A program made the translations under genes and the position numbers. From Candidatus Parcubacteria bacterium (GTDB lineage Bacteria; Patescibacteriota; Minisyncoccia; Phycocordibacterales; CAIZLB01), in NCBI GenBank assembly GCA_014378965.1, contig JACMMR010000061.1, forward strand, positions 1-31,024: a stretch of 31,024 nt of DNA, in the 5' to 3' direction. Shown piece after piece: positions 7,625 to 15,554 of this stretch. Every line of letters begins with the position of its first letter. Position 1 is the stretch's first letter. The notes beneath the pieces were generated by a model. That model was given only the letters and a program-made list of their open reading frames with translations, had not been told where the DNA came from and made no database searches.

Positions 7625-8611
7625 ATGAAACATAAAAAAACAGTTTATATAACTCTCACTTTCACTGTGACTTGTATTCTTATTTATGCGTGTTTTCTAA
7701 CAACTTCTATTGTCAAAAAAAATATAAAAGACAATCTTATTATAGAATATGGAAAACAAGAACATTTGATTGCACTACAACTTGCGCAAATTCTTGAACT
7801 GGAATTATCACAAAGACAAGCTGAACTAAAGTTGATCGCCACCTTACCGGAAGTGATGTCGGGAGACACTGCAACATGTAATAAAAAACTGAAAGAAATT
7901 TTTCAAGATAAAAACAATAAACTCGGAAACTATGGTCGTGTCGATAAAGATGGCTATTTTAAATGTTCACTCAATGATAAACTTATTGGGTTAAAAGGTG
8001 AAACTCTTGGAACATACATAAAAGATATATTTGAAGATCCTGAACATAAACCTGTGATGAGTCGTGCTATCAAACCTGTAGGTGCTGACGGTTATTTGAT
8101 AGCTATTCACGTTCCAGTTTTTGATGAAAAAGGGAATTTTTCCGGAACAGTCGGTGGTGCCATTTACTTAAAAGATTTAAAAGATAAATATATGAAGGAT
8201 GTTGAAATTACAAATGGAGGCTCAATTGCGATATATGATGATGATGGTACAGTTATACATCATTATAAGCCAGAACTTATTGGAACAAATTTTATAAATC
8301 CTGATTTTCAAAAACGTGTCTCGAATACAACTAAAACTCCAAATAAGACTTTGAAAGAAATAAAGGATGGTGTATCAGGTACAAGAACCTATGTATTTGA
8401 TAATGAAGAAGTGATTGCTTCCTATGATCCAATTCACATATTTATGGGTAGAAATTGGAGAATAGTTGTAAATCTTCCGACTTCAACCGTCAATGCTAAT
8501 ATTATAAAAATAGGTGCTGATAAAGTTTTATCCGGGATACCGATTACATTTACAATAATAATTCTTCTATTCTACTCAATATTCTTATGGTATATAAAAA
8601 GAAAAGTTTAG
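7625..8611 (+). CDS. Stand-alone dCache-type extracellular sensor with no output domain
   Basis: 328 residues with an N-terminal membrane segment (~7-27), a long extracytoplasmic region (~30-295) and a second membrane segment (~300-320) ending in IKRKV. The outside part has the layout of a double-Cache (PDC) domain: a long helix after TM1 (LIALQLAQILELELSQRQAE), a membrane-distal PAS-like fold with YGRVDKDGYFKCS and GYLIAIHVPVFDEKGNFSG, and a proximal fold with SIAIYDDDGTVIHHYKPELI, then NWRIVVNLP. In most bacteria such domains feed a kinase, cyclase or methyl-accepting domain; here the protein stops a few residues after TM2, with no HAMP, kinase or MCP part. The next gene is convergent, so the output is not simply encoded downstream. 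The ligand is unknown. Confidence 0.82.
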   Translation: MKHKKTVYITLTFTVTCILIYACFLTTSIVKKNIKDNLIIEYGKQEHLIALQLAQILELELSQRQAELKLIATLPEVMSGDTATCNKKLKEIFQDKNNKLGNYGRVDKDGYFKCSLNDKLIGLKGETLGTYIKDIFEDPEHKPVMSRAIKPVGADGYLIAIHVPVFDEKGNFSGTVGGAIYLKDLKDKYMKDVEITNGGSIAIYDDDGTVIHHYKPELIGTNFINPDFQKRVSNTTKTPNKTLKEIKDGVSGTRTYVFDNEEVIASYDPIHIFMGRNWRIVVNLPTSTVNANIIKIGADKVLSGIPITFTIIILLFYSIFLWYIKRKV

Positions 8612-8616
8612 TTTAA

Positions 8617-9327
8617 CTAGAAGTCATTCGAAATTAGTTTTAATTTAGACTTATATTTGGTAAAATCCACACCCCATTTTTGTTCGTAGTCATTAATAAT
8701 AGAATTAATCTTAAGTTTAACAAGACTTTGCAGTGAAACGTCATTATACTTGATAATATTATTTGAAAACATATTTACAATAAAGGTTCTTTTTTCTGTA
8801 TCATTACTTAACGTAAAAATATTATTTTTTTTAGATACATTTGATACTGAAATTAAATATTTTCCTTTACTGTCTGATGTGGTTTTTATAATGGTATTAG
8901 AATCGTCACTTAATGTTACTTCAGTATTTGGACTTGTACTTCCCTCAAAAATAACGGAATTTTTAGGTAATCTTAAACTCAAAAGATTATCAGATATTTT
9001 ATTTTTTTTATCAAAAATTTCAGTAAAATAAGTAACTAGCGAAGAACCAAAATTAGAAGATGAAGTGTTCTGTAAACTTACAGAACACGAGGAAGTGTCA
9101 TAATTACAGGCATTTGTACACGATAGGGTTCCGCTTGTAAATCCCAAATTTGAACATGAATTATGAGTAACTGGATTTCCATCACATTGCTCGTCATTGT
9201 CCAATATATTGTCACCACAGCCGTGTACACGGGCGGTTATTGTAACATCTAACGCAAAAGCAGATTGTATACCACAGAAGAAAAATATTAAAAATAACGA
9301 TGCATATACCTTACATGTAGCAAACAT
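8617..9327 (-). CDS. Secreted Cys-rich surface protein
   Basis: 236 residues. The signal peptide ends near IQSAFA. Residues ~33-82 hold a Cys-rich module with CGDNILDNDEQCD and CTNACNYDTSSC, a pattern like the CGDG...E.CD repeats of secreted bacterial proteins. A linker and a beta-domain follow (VIFEGSTSPNTEVTLS, then GKYLISVSNV), similar to Ig-like or carboxypeptidase-regulatory folds, and a charged helical tail. It is the last gene of the surface block: the preceding gene's stop is followed by only three bases before this ATG, so co-expression is near certain. No catalytic motif is seen. Function is probably structural or adhesive. Confidence 0.8.
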   Translation of the reverse strand: MFATCKVYASLFLIFFFCGIQSAFALDVTITARVHGCGDNILDNDEQCDGNPVTHNSCSNLGFTSGTLSCTNACNYDTSSCSVSLQNTSSSNFGSSLVTYFTEIFDKKNKISDNLLSLRLPKNSVIFEGSTSPNTEVTLSDDSNTIIKTTSDSKGKYLISVSNVSKKNNIFTLSNDTEKRTFIVNMFSNNIIKYNDVSLQSLVKLKINSIINDYEQKWGVDFTKYKSKLKLISNDF

Positions 9328-9330
9328 ATA

Positions 9331-10311
9331 TTACTCATGAGTATTCATTAGCCTTGCTTGCTTTATTATATGCTTTTTATATTTTCGTAAGACAAGTATT
9401 CCAAAGAATCCAATAAATAACAGAATACCGAAAACAATTGATAGTAATTGCCATGGGATTACAAAAAATGTAAAACTGTCAGAATTAACATTGGTCTTAC
9501 TTTCGCCCCAGGTCATATTTATTTTTGCCGTATAGACTCCAACATGAAAATTTCTAATTTGGAACCAAACAGACTCAAAAAATGTTTTTTCTACATCATC
9601 TTTAACTTTTTCTCCCCATACTGCTTCAAATTTTCTAACACTACCGGGCAAAACACTACCCTTACCTTCGTTTAGATTTATTATCGCAGAATTTAAACGT
9701 AATGTATTTTTAATTTTTATATCTCCTATTGGAACAATTCTATCTCCTCCAGAGTTGTTAACTTTATATATCAAACTTACAGGTAGATTTGAGAAAAACC
9801 TTGTTTTATTACGTGTTCCAAATTCAGTTAATCCCGCTCCTTCTTTTATATCACCATTTACACGTAATAAAACCAATATACCTATTTTTCCACCGATTGA
9901 AACTGTTCCTCCTTCAGCACTTACGGGTGGTTGACTACCCAAGAACACTGCAGCAAAATAACCACCCGGCTCAGCATCAGCAGGTATTTTTATAGTAAAA
10001 GGTAAAACTTTTTTCTCTTGAGAATTGACCGATATTGATCCTTCAGTTTTTATCCATGTTGCTAAGCCGTTTTCTGATCCAATAAATTTTGGAGCACCAG
10101 AATCATCACTTGATTGAAAATTTTCATACGAAGTGTAAAAAGTTTTTACTCCAGGTTGCTCATTATAAATATTAATTTCACCACTTAATGTTTGACCAGG
10201 ATTTCCAGATATTTCTACTCGTGCTGGAGATACTGTTAAAGCATTTGTGTTAATTGATAAGGTTATAGCTATGGATAAAACTATAATTTTTATTTTTTTG
10301 TATGAAATCAT
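9331..10311 (-). CDS. DUF916-like surface protein with C-terminal membrane anchor
   Basis: 326 residues. The signal peptide (~1-24) is followed by a beta-sandwich beginning LTVSPARVEISGNPGQTLSG, with WIKTEG, PFTIKIPADAEPGGYFAAV, and a second Ig-like domain (~165-275) containing LPVSLIYKVNNSGGDRIVP. A membrane segment (~286-308) and a basic cytoplasmic tail (RKYKKHIIKQARL) end the protein. This order, including the PGQT and PADAEPGGY landmarks, resembles the DUF916/DUF3324 WxL-interacting proteins of Firmicutes, which anchor WxL-domain proteins to the envelope. It sits just downstream of two secreted proteins with WxL-like C-terminal domains, as such anchors often do. The DUF916 assignment is by pattern and remains an inference. 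Confidence 0.75.
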   Translation of the reverse strand: MISYKKIKIIVLSIAITLSINTNALTVSPARVEISGNPGQTLSGEINIYNEQPGVKTFYTSYENFQSSDDSGAPKFIGSENGLATWIKTEGSISVNSQEKKVLPFTIKIPADAEPGGYFAAVFLGSQPPVSAEGGTVSIGGKIGILVLLRVNGDIKEGAGLTEFGTRNKTRFFSNLPVSLIYKVNNSGGDRIVPIGDIKIKNTLRLNSAIINLNEGKGSVLPGSVRKFEAVWGEKVKDDVEKTFFESVWFQIRNFHVGVYTAKINMTWGESKTNVNSDSFTFFVIPWQLLSIVFGILLFIGFFGILVLRKYKKHIIKQARLMNTHE

Positions 10312-10360
10312 GTATTTACTATTAATATGTTAATTAAAACGACAAATTTAGAAGTTTTAT

Positions 10361-11407
10361 TTAGAAGTTTGGAGTTGCAGTGTAAGTCAATGTCGAACCG
10401 TAGATACCAGCTTCTGTGTTAGCTGAAATATTGGCAATATATCTCATACTATATGTTGTATTGTTTGAAGCACCTATTGCAGAAGCTATTTGACTAGGAA
10501 ATGATGCAGTGTTTAATGCAAAACCTGAAGCTGAATATGGAGATGAAACCGCACCCGTTCCACCGGTCGCCGTAGCACGCAAACCAAATTGTTCAGTACC
10601 TAAAGCAGAAGCAAGGTTAGATGCACCAATGGCAGTTACGGTATTAACACCATATGTAAGTGTAGTACCGTTTACAGATAATGAATACCCGTTGGCTGCA
10701 TTTGTTCCAACAACCATATTATTTGCCTCTACTTCAGCACCACCACCCAATGTGTCACCTGTCGCGTATCTTGGACCAGTTGAAAGTAGAGTACCAAAAC
10801 CAATAGTGTTGTCAGATATAGAAAATGTTATTGACTGTGCCACAAGAGCTGAAACAACAACTTGGTCATCTGTAATAATATTTGAAGTTACACTACCAGC
10901 ATCTCCAAATGTACCTGAAATGTTTATGGTATATGTATTTGCAGTTGTTGGGTTTATTGTGTTAGCACTTGTAAAAGTAATGATGATTTTATCATTTGGG
11001 GCTACTGGAGCAGTTCCCACACCGTCAGTTGGAGCAGTCAAAGTTAAAATACGATTTTGAGTACCAGACAATACCGCACCCCAAACAGTTAATGAAGGAG
11101 CTGCCGCTAGAGTTTCAGTACTTTCAAGCCCTGTAGTGGCACCGTGTGTATAGGATATCGTACCAATAGTTTTACTGGTAAGGTTATAATCTGATGGAAA
11201 TGTTAAAATAATTGTTTGTCCCGCTGTTGCTGCACCTGACGGAGTTGTGAATGCAATAACATGGCTTGATGCGGTACTGATTTTTAAAGTTGATTGAGTA
11301 TCGGATTGTGCAGTAAGAGAGGCCGCGTTGGCAATCGGTGCTACAAAAAGGCAAAATATTAGAGTAGTTGCTGACAGTATTTTTGTAAAATTTTTAAAAG
11401 TTGGCAT
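10361..11407 (-). CDS. Secreted two-domain surface protein, paralogue A
   Basis: 348 residues. A signal peptide ends at ANAA (~28). The N-terminal domain (~30-185) is rich in Thr, Ser and Ala and has SSHVIAFTTPSGAATAGQTI and TFPSDYNL followed by NTYTINISGTFGDAGS, a layout I associate with Parcubacteria surface proteins. The C-terminal domain (191-348) starts QSITFSISDNTIGFGTLL and ends RYIANIS...YGSTLTYTATPNF. The same domain ends the protein at 11500-12474. Its close (a Tyr-rich strand, then a terminal Phe) recalls WxL domains, though the WxL tripeptides themselves are absent. There is no membrane anchor, so it must be retained by a partner or released. It lies between its paralogue and the DUF916-like anchored gene. 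Confidence 0.8.
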   Translation of the reverse strand: MPTFKNFTKILSATTLIFCLFVAPIANAASLTAQSDTQSTLKISTASSHVIAFTTPSGAATAGQTIILTFPSDYNLTSKTIGTISYTHGATTGLESTETLAAAPSLTVWGAVLSGTQNRILTLTAPTDGVGTAPVAPNDKIIITFTSANTINPTTANTYTINISGTFGDAGSVTSNIITDDQVVVSALVAQSITFSISDNTIGFGTLLSTGPRYATGDTLGGGAEVEANNMVVGTNAANGYSLSVNGTTLTYGVNTVTAIGASNLASALGTEQFGLRATATGGTGAVSSPYSASGFALNTASFPSQIASAIGASNNTTYSMRYIANISANTEAGIYGSTLTYTATPNF

Positions 11408-11442
11408 TTAATATTAATTTATTTTTTTATTTTTTTAATGAT

Positions 11443-11451
11443 TTAATTATA
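11443..11451 (-). promoter_or_regulatory. Possible internal promoter before paralogue A
   Basis: Minus strand GG-TATAAT in the 92-base gap before the ATG at 11407. It would give an A/T-rich leader of roughly 30 nt without a Shine-Dalgarno sequence, unlike most starts here. Confidence 0.4.
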
Positions 11452-11499
11452 CCTTAAACAATAAGTTAAAACAAAGTTTTGTAAACTTTTTTAAACAAA

Positions 11500-12474
11500 T
11501 TAAAAATTTACAGTCATCACGTATGTCAAAACTGAAGTATATGAACCTGATGGTGTACTCGCAGATATATTTGAAATGTATCTCATACCCAAAACTGATG
11601 TACTGCTATCCCCTGTACCAGTTACGATTTTATTTGGAAATGTCCCAACATCAAAAGCCCAGCTACCTGTATTATACGGAGATACTGCGACACCAGTTCC
11701 AGAATTTGACACAATACGCAAACCAAATTGTTTAGTTCCTACACTTGAAGCGGTTGCTGTGCCACCCATAGCGGTAATCGTGTTGACTCCCGAAGTCAGA
11801 GTTGTACCGTTCAGTGAAATACTGTATCCACCTGACACATTAGTACTAGCTGATAAAGTATGACTATCTGTAGTATCTACTGATGCACCGAGTGTGTCTC
11901 CGGTTGCGAATTGAGCAGCGGATGAAAGGAGTGTCCCAAATCCTATAGTATTATCTGATATAGAAAATGTCAAAGACTGGCTACCTGTCGCCGAAGCGCA
12001 TATCTTTGTAGGGTATGCATTAGCATCCCCAATATGACTATTTGTAGCACTTTCCATCGAACCTAAAGTTGTATCATAGCCTGCACAGTTAGACGTTTGA
12101 TAACCGATACTTACACTACCTCCTGTAGGAACCGAGATACAAGCACTATTAGGGTAGTTGGCAAAGTCAGGAAGAGCACTTGGTTGTGCGGCATGTGCAT
12201 TGTCCGTGAATGTAAGTTTTAATAGCGTTGTAGTTGCTCCACTACAGGTACCTGAAAGTCCAGCAACCCCAGTACAGCAAACAAGGTTAGGATAAGTTGA
12301 AAAAAAAGAAGGAGGTACTCCTGCGTGGGCGTTTGTAGTGCTGGACATACGATACATAACTACCCCTGAAGGACAAGAAGTAGTTGTGCTGCAAGAAAGA
12401 GTCCCTGCATCAGTTGTTAATGGACACAATATTGAGACCAGCAACATAATAAATATAGTTCTAGAAATCTGCAT
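11500..12474 (-). CDS. Secreted surface protein with NAH-type repeats, paralogue B
   Basis: 324 residues. A signal peptide ends near TTDAG (~24). The N-terminal part carries a degenerate Cys-containing motif three times: TTNAHAG...YPNLVCC (residues 46-67), TDNAHAA...YPNSAC (90-112) and ATNSHIGD...YPTKIC (143-159), with extra cysteines between. Residues ~166-324 are the same C-terminal domain as in the neighbouring 348-residue protein, sharing FSISDNTIGFGTLLS, ATGDTLG, the LNGTTLT.GVNT strand, QFGLR and an RYI.NIS...LTY close. The start codon lies inside the end of the upstream gene (14-base overlap), so the two are translated from one mRNA. Function is unknown; a structural or adhesive surface role is likely. 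Confidence 0.82.
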   Translation of the reverse strand: MQISRTIFIMLLVSILCPLTTDAGTLSCSTTTSCPSGVVMYRMSSTTNAHAGVPPSFFSTYPNLVCCTGVAGLSGTCSGATTTLLKLTFTDNAHAAQPSALPDFANYPNSACISVPTGGSVSIGYQTSNCAGYDTTLGSMESATNSHIGDANAYPTKICASATGSQSLTFSISDNTIGFGTLLSSAAQFATGDTLGASVDTTDSHTLSASTNVSGGYSISLNGTTLTSGVNTITAMGGTATASSVGTKQFGLRIVSNSGTGVAVSPYNTGSWAFDVGTFPNKIVTGTGDSSTSVLGMRYISNISASTPSGSYTSVLTYVMTVNF

Positions 12475-13303
12475 TTTTTACTTCTTGGTTATTCGTGTAA
12501 TCATTTTGTATCATTAACGGTGGGTCTATTATAGCAGAGTGCTGAAGCAATGAGTCAAGTTTTACTTCAGGAGTTATTTCTGAATCAGATAAAACAAGAC
12601 TAGATTTTGCTGGATTTATTGTATCAAGTATTACAGTTATCGTATCAGCCTTAAGTGCAGTAGGATTTGTCGTTGATGCTATAGTCAAAACACTATCTAC
12701 ACTCGGTGTATTTTTCAAATCAACTACTGCTGTAGAGGTCGCCACCGTAGTAGTTGAATTTGTTTGAGCACCCACAGGAGTACCAAGGGACACACCATCA
12801 GTAGTGATAGAAAATAATTTTTCACTTATATACCCTGAACTTGCCTCGCATTGAGACAAGTTTAACTCAGAACAAGCATATGCATGTGATGTTTTTATCG
12901 CTGTAAAATTACCAACTCCAAAATGTTTTACATCATACGATGATTCATGACCATCCCCAACTTCAGCGTGAAGTATTGCTCCACCTGTTGATAGTTTATA
13001 AATAGATAAGCCCAACGACTCTGATGAGTCATCTTTTAAAATAAGAGTGTCTGTTATTGCCATCGTTGGATACTCGACAACTTTTTCACTTTTAGGTAGA
13101 ACATTTGTAGACATTGGAACTTCGTAAAATCCAGAACTACTATCATATATTGTTAAATCATCTGCTTCTTTTTCTGTTGCCACTGATTCTGCATCGATAG
13201 AAATATAATATGTATAAAGAGAAACAAATACAGCAATCATAAAAAACATAACAAATATATTGCTGCTTTTTTTATGTGATCTGTTTAATTTATTTTTTCT
13301 CAT
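12461..13303 (-). CDS. Membrane-anchored surface-locus protein of unknown function
   Basis: 280 residues. A basic N-terminus (KNKLNRSHKK) precedes one membrane segment (~16-36, IFVMFFMIAVFVSLYTYY) and an extracytoplasmic region. About residues 70-160 may form a compact domain (TDTLILKDD, LSIYKLSTGGAILHAEVGDG, HAYACSELNLSQCEAS, two Cys), and the remainder is Thr/Ser/Asn-rich and probably extended. The IYKLSTGGAILHAEVG stretch faintly resembles the NAH motif of the next gene. It overlaps the next gene by 14 bases and begins six bases after the stop of the tail-fibre-like gene. No known family is recognised. Confidence 0.75.
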   Translation of the reverse strand: MRKNKLNRSHKKSSNIFVMFFMIAVFVSLYTYYISIDAESVATEKEADDLTIYDSSSGFYEVPMSTNVLPKSEKVVEYPTMAITDTLILKDDSSESLGLSIYKLSTGGAILHAEVGDGHESSYDVKHFGVGNFTAIKTSHAYACSELNLSQCEASSGYISEKLFSITTDGVSLGTPVGAQTNSTTTVATSTAVVDLKNTPSVDSVLTIASTTNPTALKADTITVILDTINPAKSSLVLSDSEITPEVKLDSLLQHSAIIDPPLMIQNDYTNNQEVKNADF

Positions 13304-13309
13304 ATTATT

Positions 13310-14116
13310 TTACCAGTACTCAATAGTACTACCAGCTTTACAGGTAATGGCAGAACTGGCTACCTCTGAGGCAAAAGTTACTACGAGTGTACCACTTGCA
13401 GAAGGAACTATTACTCCGGTTATTATTGCAATATTACCCGTAGTGTTGGCTGAACTTAGGTTTGAAGCAGCAGGTATTGAGTATGCTACCGCACTGTTAT
13501 CAGTGTTAGTGGTTGCGGTTAATGAATATGTAGAGGTATAAGAAAGCTCAGAAATAGTCGGACCACTCAAAGTCCATCGAGACCCTGTAGTTGCTGCTGC
13601 AGCTGTGTAGTTTATAGTTGCCTGAAATCTATATCTGACACCACTCGTTACAGCAAAAGATAGACCTGTACAGTTTTGCAATGTATTTAGAGTCGCATTG
13701 TTGTTTATCACATCAGATCCAAGAACAATAGTGGTTCTACTCGGTACAGCCCATGTTCCATCCCCTCGCCAAAACGTTGTTGCATTGGCATTTGTACCAC
13801 CTCCCAAGTTTGTTACCGGTAAGTTACCAGTCACTCCGTTTGCCAGGTTTATAAGTGACCAAGCAGGGTTATTGTTTGTACCAGTATTTGATAAATATCT
13901 CGTAGCATTTGTATCTTTTGGTAGCACAGTAAGAGTATCAGCCGCAGAGGCATAAGGAATATCACCCTGAATAGTTCCACCTCCAACACTTTGAATGTTA
14001 TGACCAGGAGTTGGAGCGGCAGCAAAAGCTATTTGTATATATGAAAGGAGTGCACCGACAAGTATAAGTAAAATTAAAAAGCTACTTTTAGTTATTTTTT
14101 CTAATCTAAACTTCAT
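13310..14116 (-). CDS. Exported phage-tail-fibre-like protein
   Basis: 268 residues. An N-terminal signal or anchor (SFLILLILVGALLSYIQIAFA) is followed by repeats typical of phage tail fibre or structural proteins: GDIPYASAADTLTVLPK, LSNTGTNNNPAWSLINLANG, VTGNLPVTNLGGGTNA and TTFWRGDGTWAVP. The C-terminal half (~130-268) resembles the distal domain of such fibres, with GVRYRFQATINYTAAAATTG, GTLVVTFASEV and a final AITCKAGSTIEYW. Phage fibres normally lack signal peptides, and no other phage genes are near, so this looks like a fibre module recruited as a cell-surface adhesin. It is the first gene of the surface block and has a strong promoter. Confidence 0.8.
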   Translation of the reverse strand: MKFRLEKITKSSFLILLILVGALLSYIQIAFAAAPTPGHNIQSVGGGTIQGDIPYASAADTLTVLPKDTNATRYLSNTGTNNNPAWSLINLANGVTGNLPVTNLGGGTNANATTFWRGDGTWAVPSRTTIVLGSDVINNNATLNTLQNCTGLSFAVTSGVRYRFQATINYTAAAATTGSRWTLSGPTISELSYTSTYSLTATTNTDNSAVAYSIPAASNLSSANTTGNIAIITGVIVPSASGTLVVTFASEVASSAITCKAGSTIEYW

Positions 14117-14122
14117 AACAAA

Positions 14123-14131
14123 ATTATATCA
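14123..14131 (-). promoter_or_regulatory. Extended -10 promoter of the surface block
   Basis: Minus strand TG-A-TATAAT, 6 nt, ATG at 14116. Likely drives the genes from 14116 down to at least 11500, and perhaps to 8617. Confidence 0.7.
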
Positions 14132-14196
14132 TGAGTTGATTCTTTGTTAAAATTTTTTATATAGCATCACTTATGTTACTACTCAACTCTACACAT

Positions 14197-14697
14197 TTAA
14201 ATTTTTAAATATGACCCTCCTTCTCGAAGATAGTGACATGTATACCCTTTTGGAGTTTTCATTAAATAATCTTGATGATATTCTTCCGCCTTGTACACTT
14301 TATCCATGTCCAATCTTTTTAATTCGGTCATTACAGGTCCTGGCCATCGATTTGAAGCGTTTACTATTTGTATAAAATCTTTTGCCTCGTTCATTTCTTG
14401 GTCATCATTATAAAAAATAATCGACTTATATGATTCTCCGATATCATTCCCCTGCTGATTATAAGTTGATGGATCGTGTATTTGAAAAAAGAAATCCAAT
14501 AGATTTTCAAAAGTGGTTTGCTCATCGTTGTATTCAATAAGCACAGCTTCTGTATAGCCTCTATGATTTTCATATGTTGGACTTTCTATTTGTCCACCTG
14601 CATACACCACATCGGTATTAATTATACCAATTTGTTTTCGAATAAGATCCTCCATTCCCCAAAAGCATCCTCCGGCTAATACTATTTTTTTAATCAT
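14197..14697 (-). CDS. msrA: Peptide-methionine (S)-S-oxide reductase MsrA
   Basis: Reduces the S-epimer of methionine sulfoxide in proteins. 166 residues from MIKKIVLAGGCFWGME, where the Cys in GCFWG is the catalytic residue; also visible are HDPSTYNQQGND, YKSIIFY, AEEYHQDYL and a C-terminal GYTCHYLREGG with a possible resolving Cys. An in-frame ATG 14 codons upstream (14739) is possible, but the promoter lies between the two, so 14697 is preferred. Its usual partner msrB lies on the same strand upstream, but an unrelated GC-rich gene separates them. Confidence 0.95.
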   Translation of the reverse strand: MIKKIVLAGGCFWGMEDLIRKQIGIINTDVVYAGGQIESPTYENHRGYTEAVLIEYNDEQTTFENLLDFFFQIHDPSTYNQQGNDIGESYKSIIFYNDDQEMNEAKDFIQIVNASNRWPGPVMTELKRLDMDKVYKAEEYHQDYLMKTPKGYTCHYLREGGSYLKI

Positions 14698-14703
14698 ATG
14701 TAT

Positions 14704-14709
14704 ATTATA
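14704..14709 (-). promoter_or_regulatory. -10 promoter of msrA
   Basis: Minus strand TATAAT without TGn, 6 nt before the ATG at 14697. Confidence 0.6.
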
Positions 14710-14738
14710 CAAACTAAAATTAATCTTGTACATATGCA

Positions 14739-14784
14739 AAAATTAAATAAAAGAAATAACCCGACCCCTTGTGAAAGAGGTCGG
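14739..14784 (-). terminator. Terminator of the VPDSG-CTERM gene
   Basis: A GC-rich hairpin at 14761-14784 (CCGACC with GGTCGG, one mismatch, then further pairs), followed on the minus strand by a T-rich run. Its GC content resembles the gene it ends rather than the rest of the window. Confidence 0.75.
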
Positions 14785-14806
14785 ATTTGTTAATTGATTT
14801 TGCAGT

Positions 14807-15499
14807 TTACTTGCGGAATTTACGGCTGATGCCGAGTAGTCCAAAGAGAGTTGCACTGAACAAAGCTCCTGTAGTTCCTGAATCCGGTACACGAGAAGCG
14901 CCTTTACCAACGACGAGTCGAGCTTCAGTTCGAGCGAGTGGATTGACATGCAACGTATCACTGGTTAAATAGGCGCTGAACGACATGTCATATGTGCCTG
15001 GAGCGTGGAAACCATACCAGATATCCCGCTGGGAATTCTGCATGATCATTCCGGTGATACTGAAGGGTGTCAACGAATTGTCGGCGTAAACCAACTTCGG
15101 GTCAAAAGAGACCAGATTGGTTCCGACGCTGGGATCAATGTCTAACGAGAGAAGGTAGCTTATGTTCTGAAAATTCGAGGCCGAGGCCGAGAATTCTACG
15201 TTTACATCAGTTCCCGTCGCAAAGTTATATGTCCCTGCGCCGTCGTTCGTTAGAGCACCGGTGCTGCGATTTTTGAATCGGAGCGCAACAGTGTTATCGC
15301 CAGTCAACAGATCGCCAGGACGGACTACAGTTGCCGAGGTCCAACTACCAGCAGGATTGCCGGCGCCGAAATATGCAGGAGTTGGATCATTGTAATTCAT
15401 CACGCCGATTGGCGTGGCGGACACAAACGAGGTAGTTGCGAAGCCAGCAAGCAAAAAGCCTGTGGCACATACGAGGGATTTAATGGGATACGTTTTCAC
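14807..15499 (-). CDS. VPDSG-CTERM (PEP-CTERM-like) exported protein, probably acquired by transfer
   Basis: 230 residues. A signal peptide (~1-29, LVCATGFLLAGFATTSFVSA) precedes a beta-rich exported domain and a C-terminal sorting signal RVPDSGTTGALFSATLFGLL followed by a basic tail (SRKFRK). The VPDSG variant of the PEP-CTERM signal is known mainly from Verrucomicrobia and Lentisphaerae and is processed by an exosortase; none is encoded in this window. Base composition is strikingly different: 124 G+C in 240 bases at 15121-15360 (about 52%) against about 37% in the adjacent part of msrB. The start is a GTG, preceded by an A-rich stretch without a Shine-Dalgarno sequence. Together this suggests lateral gain, or an assembly join, between msrA and msrB. 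Function in this host is uncertain. Confidence 0.85.
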   Translation of the reverse strand: MKTYPIKSLVCATGFLLAGFATTSFVSATPIGVMNYNDPTPAYFGAGNPAGSWTSATVVRPGDLLTGDNTVALRFKNRSTGALTNDGAGTYNFATGTDVNVEFSASASNFQNISYLLSLDIDPSVGTNLVSFDPKLVYADNSLTPFSITGMIMQNSQRDIWYGFHAPGTYDMSFSAYLTSDTLHVNPLARTEARLVVGKGASRVPDSGTTGALFSATLFGLLGISRKFRK

Positions 15500-15554
15500 T
15501 TATTATTTTTTTTGGGGTTCTGGAAAATGGATCTTACAGATGATCCATTGAAAG

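Noticed and set aside
10509..11060. 183-codon plus-strand frame
   Set aside because: Antisense to the secreted paralogue A, whose signal peptide and conserved C-terminal domain identify the real frame.
13301..13315. TG-G-TAAAAT three bases before the ATG at 13303, as another promoter
   Set aside because: Spacing of three bases would start transcription inside the gene; the TGG TAA is simply the last codon and stop of the preceding gene, and the two genes are probably cotranscribed.
15527..15548. 7-bp hairpin in the leader of the VPDSG-CTERM gene considered as a riboswitch or element end
   Set aside because: Too small, no conserved riboswitch core, and no matching inverted repeat at the other end of the gene.
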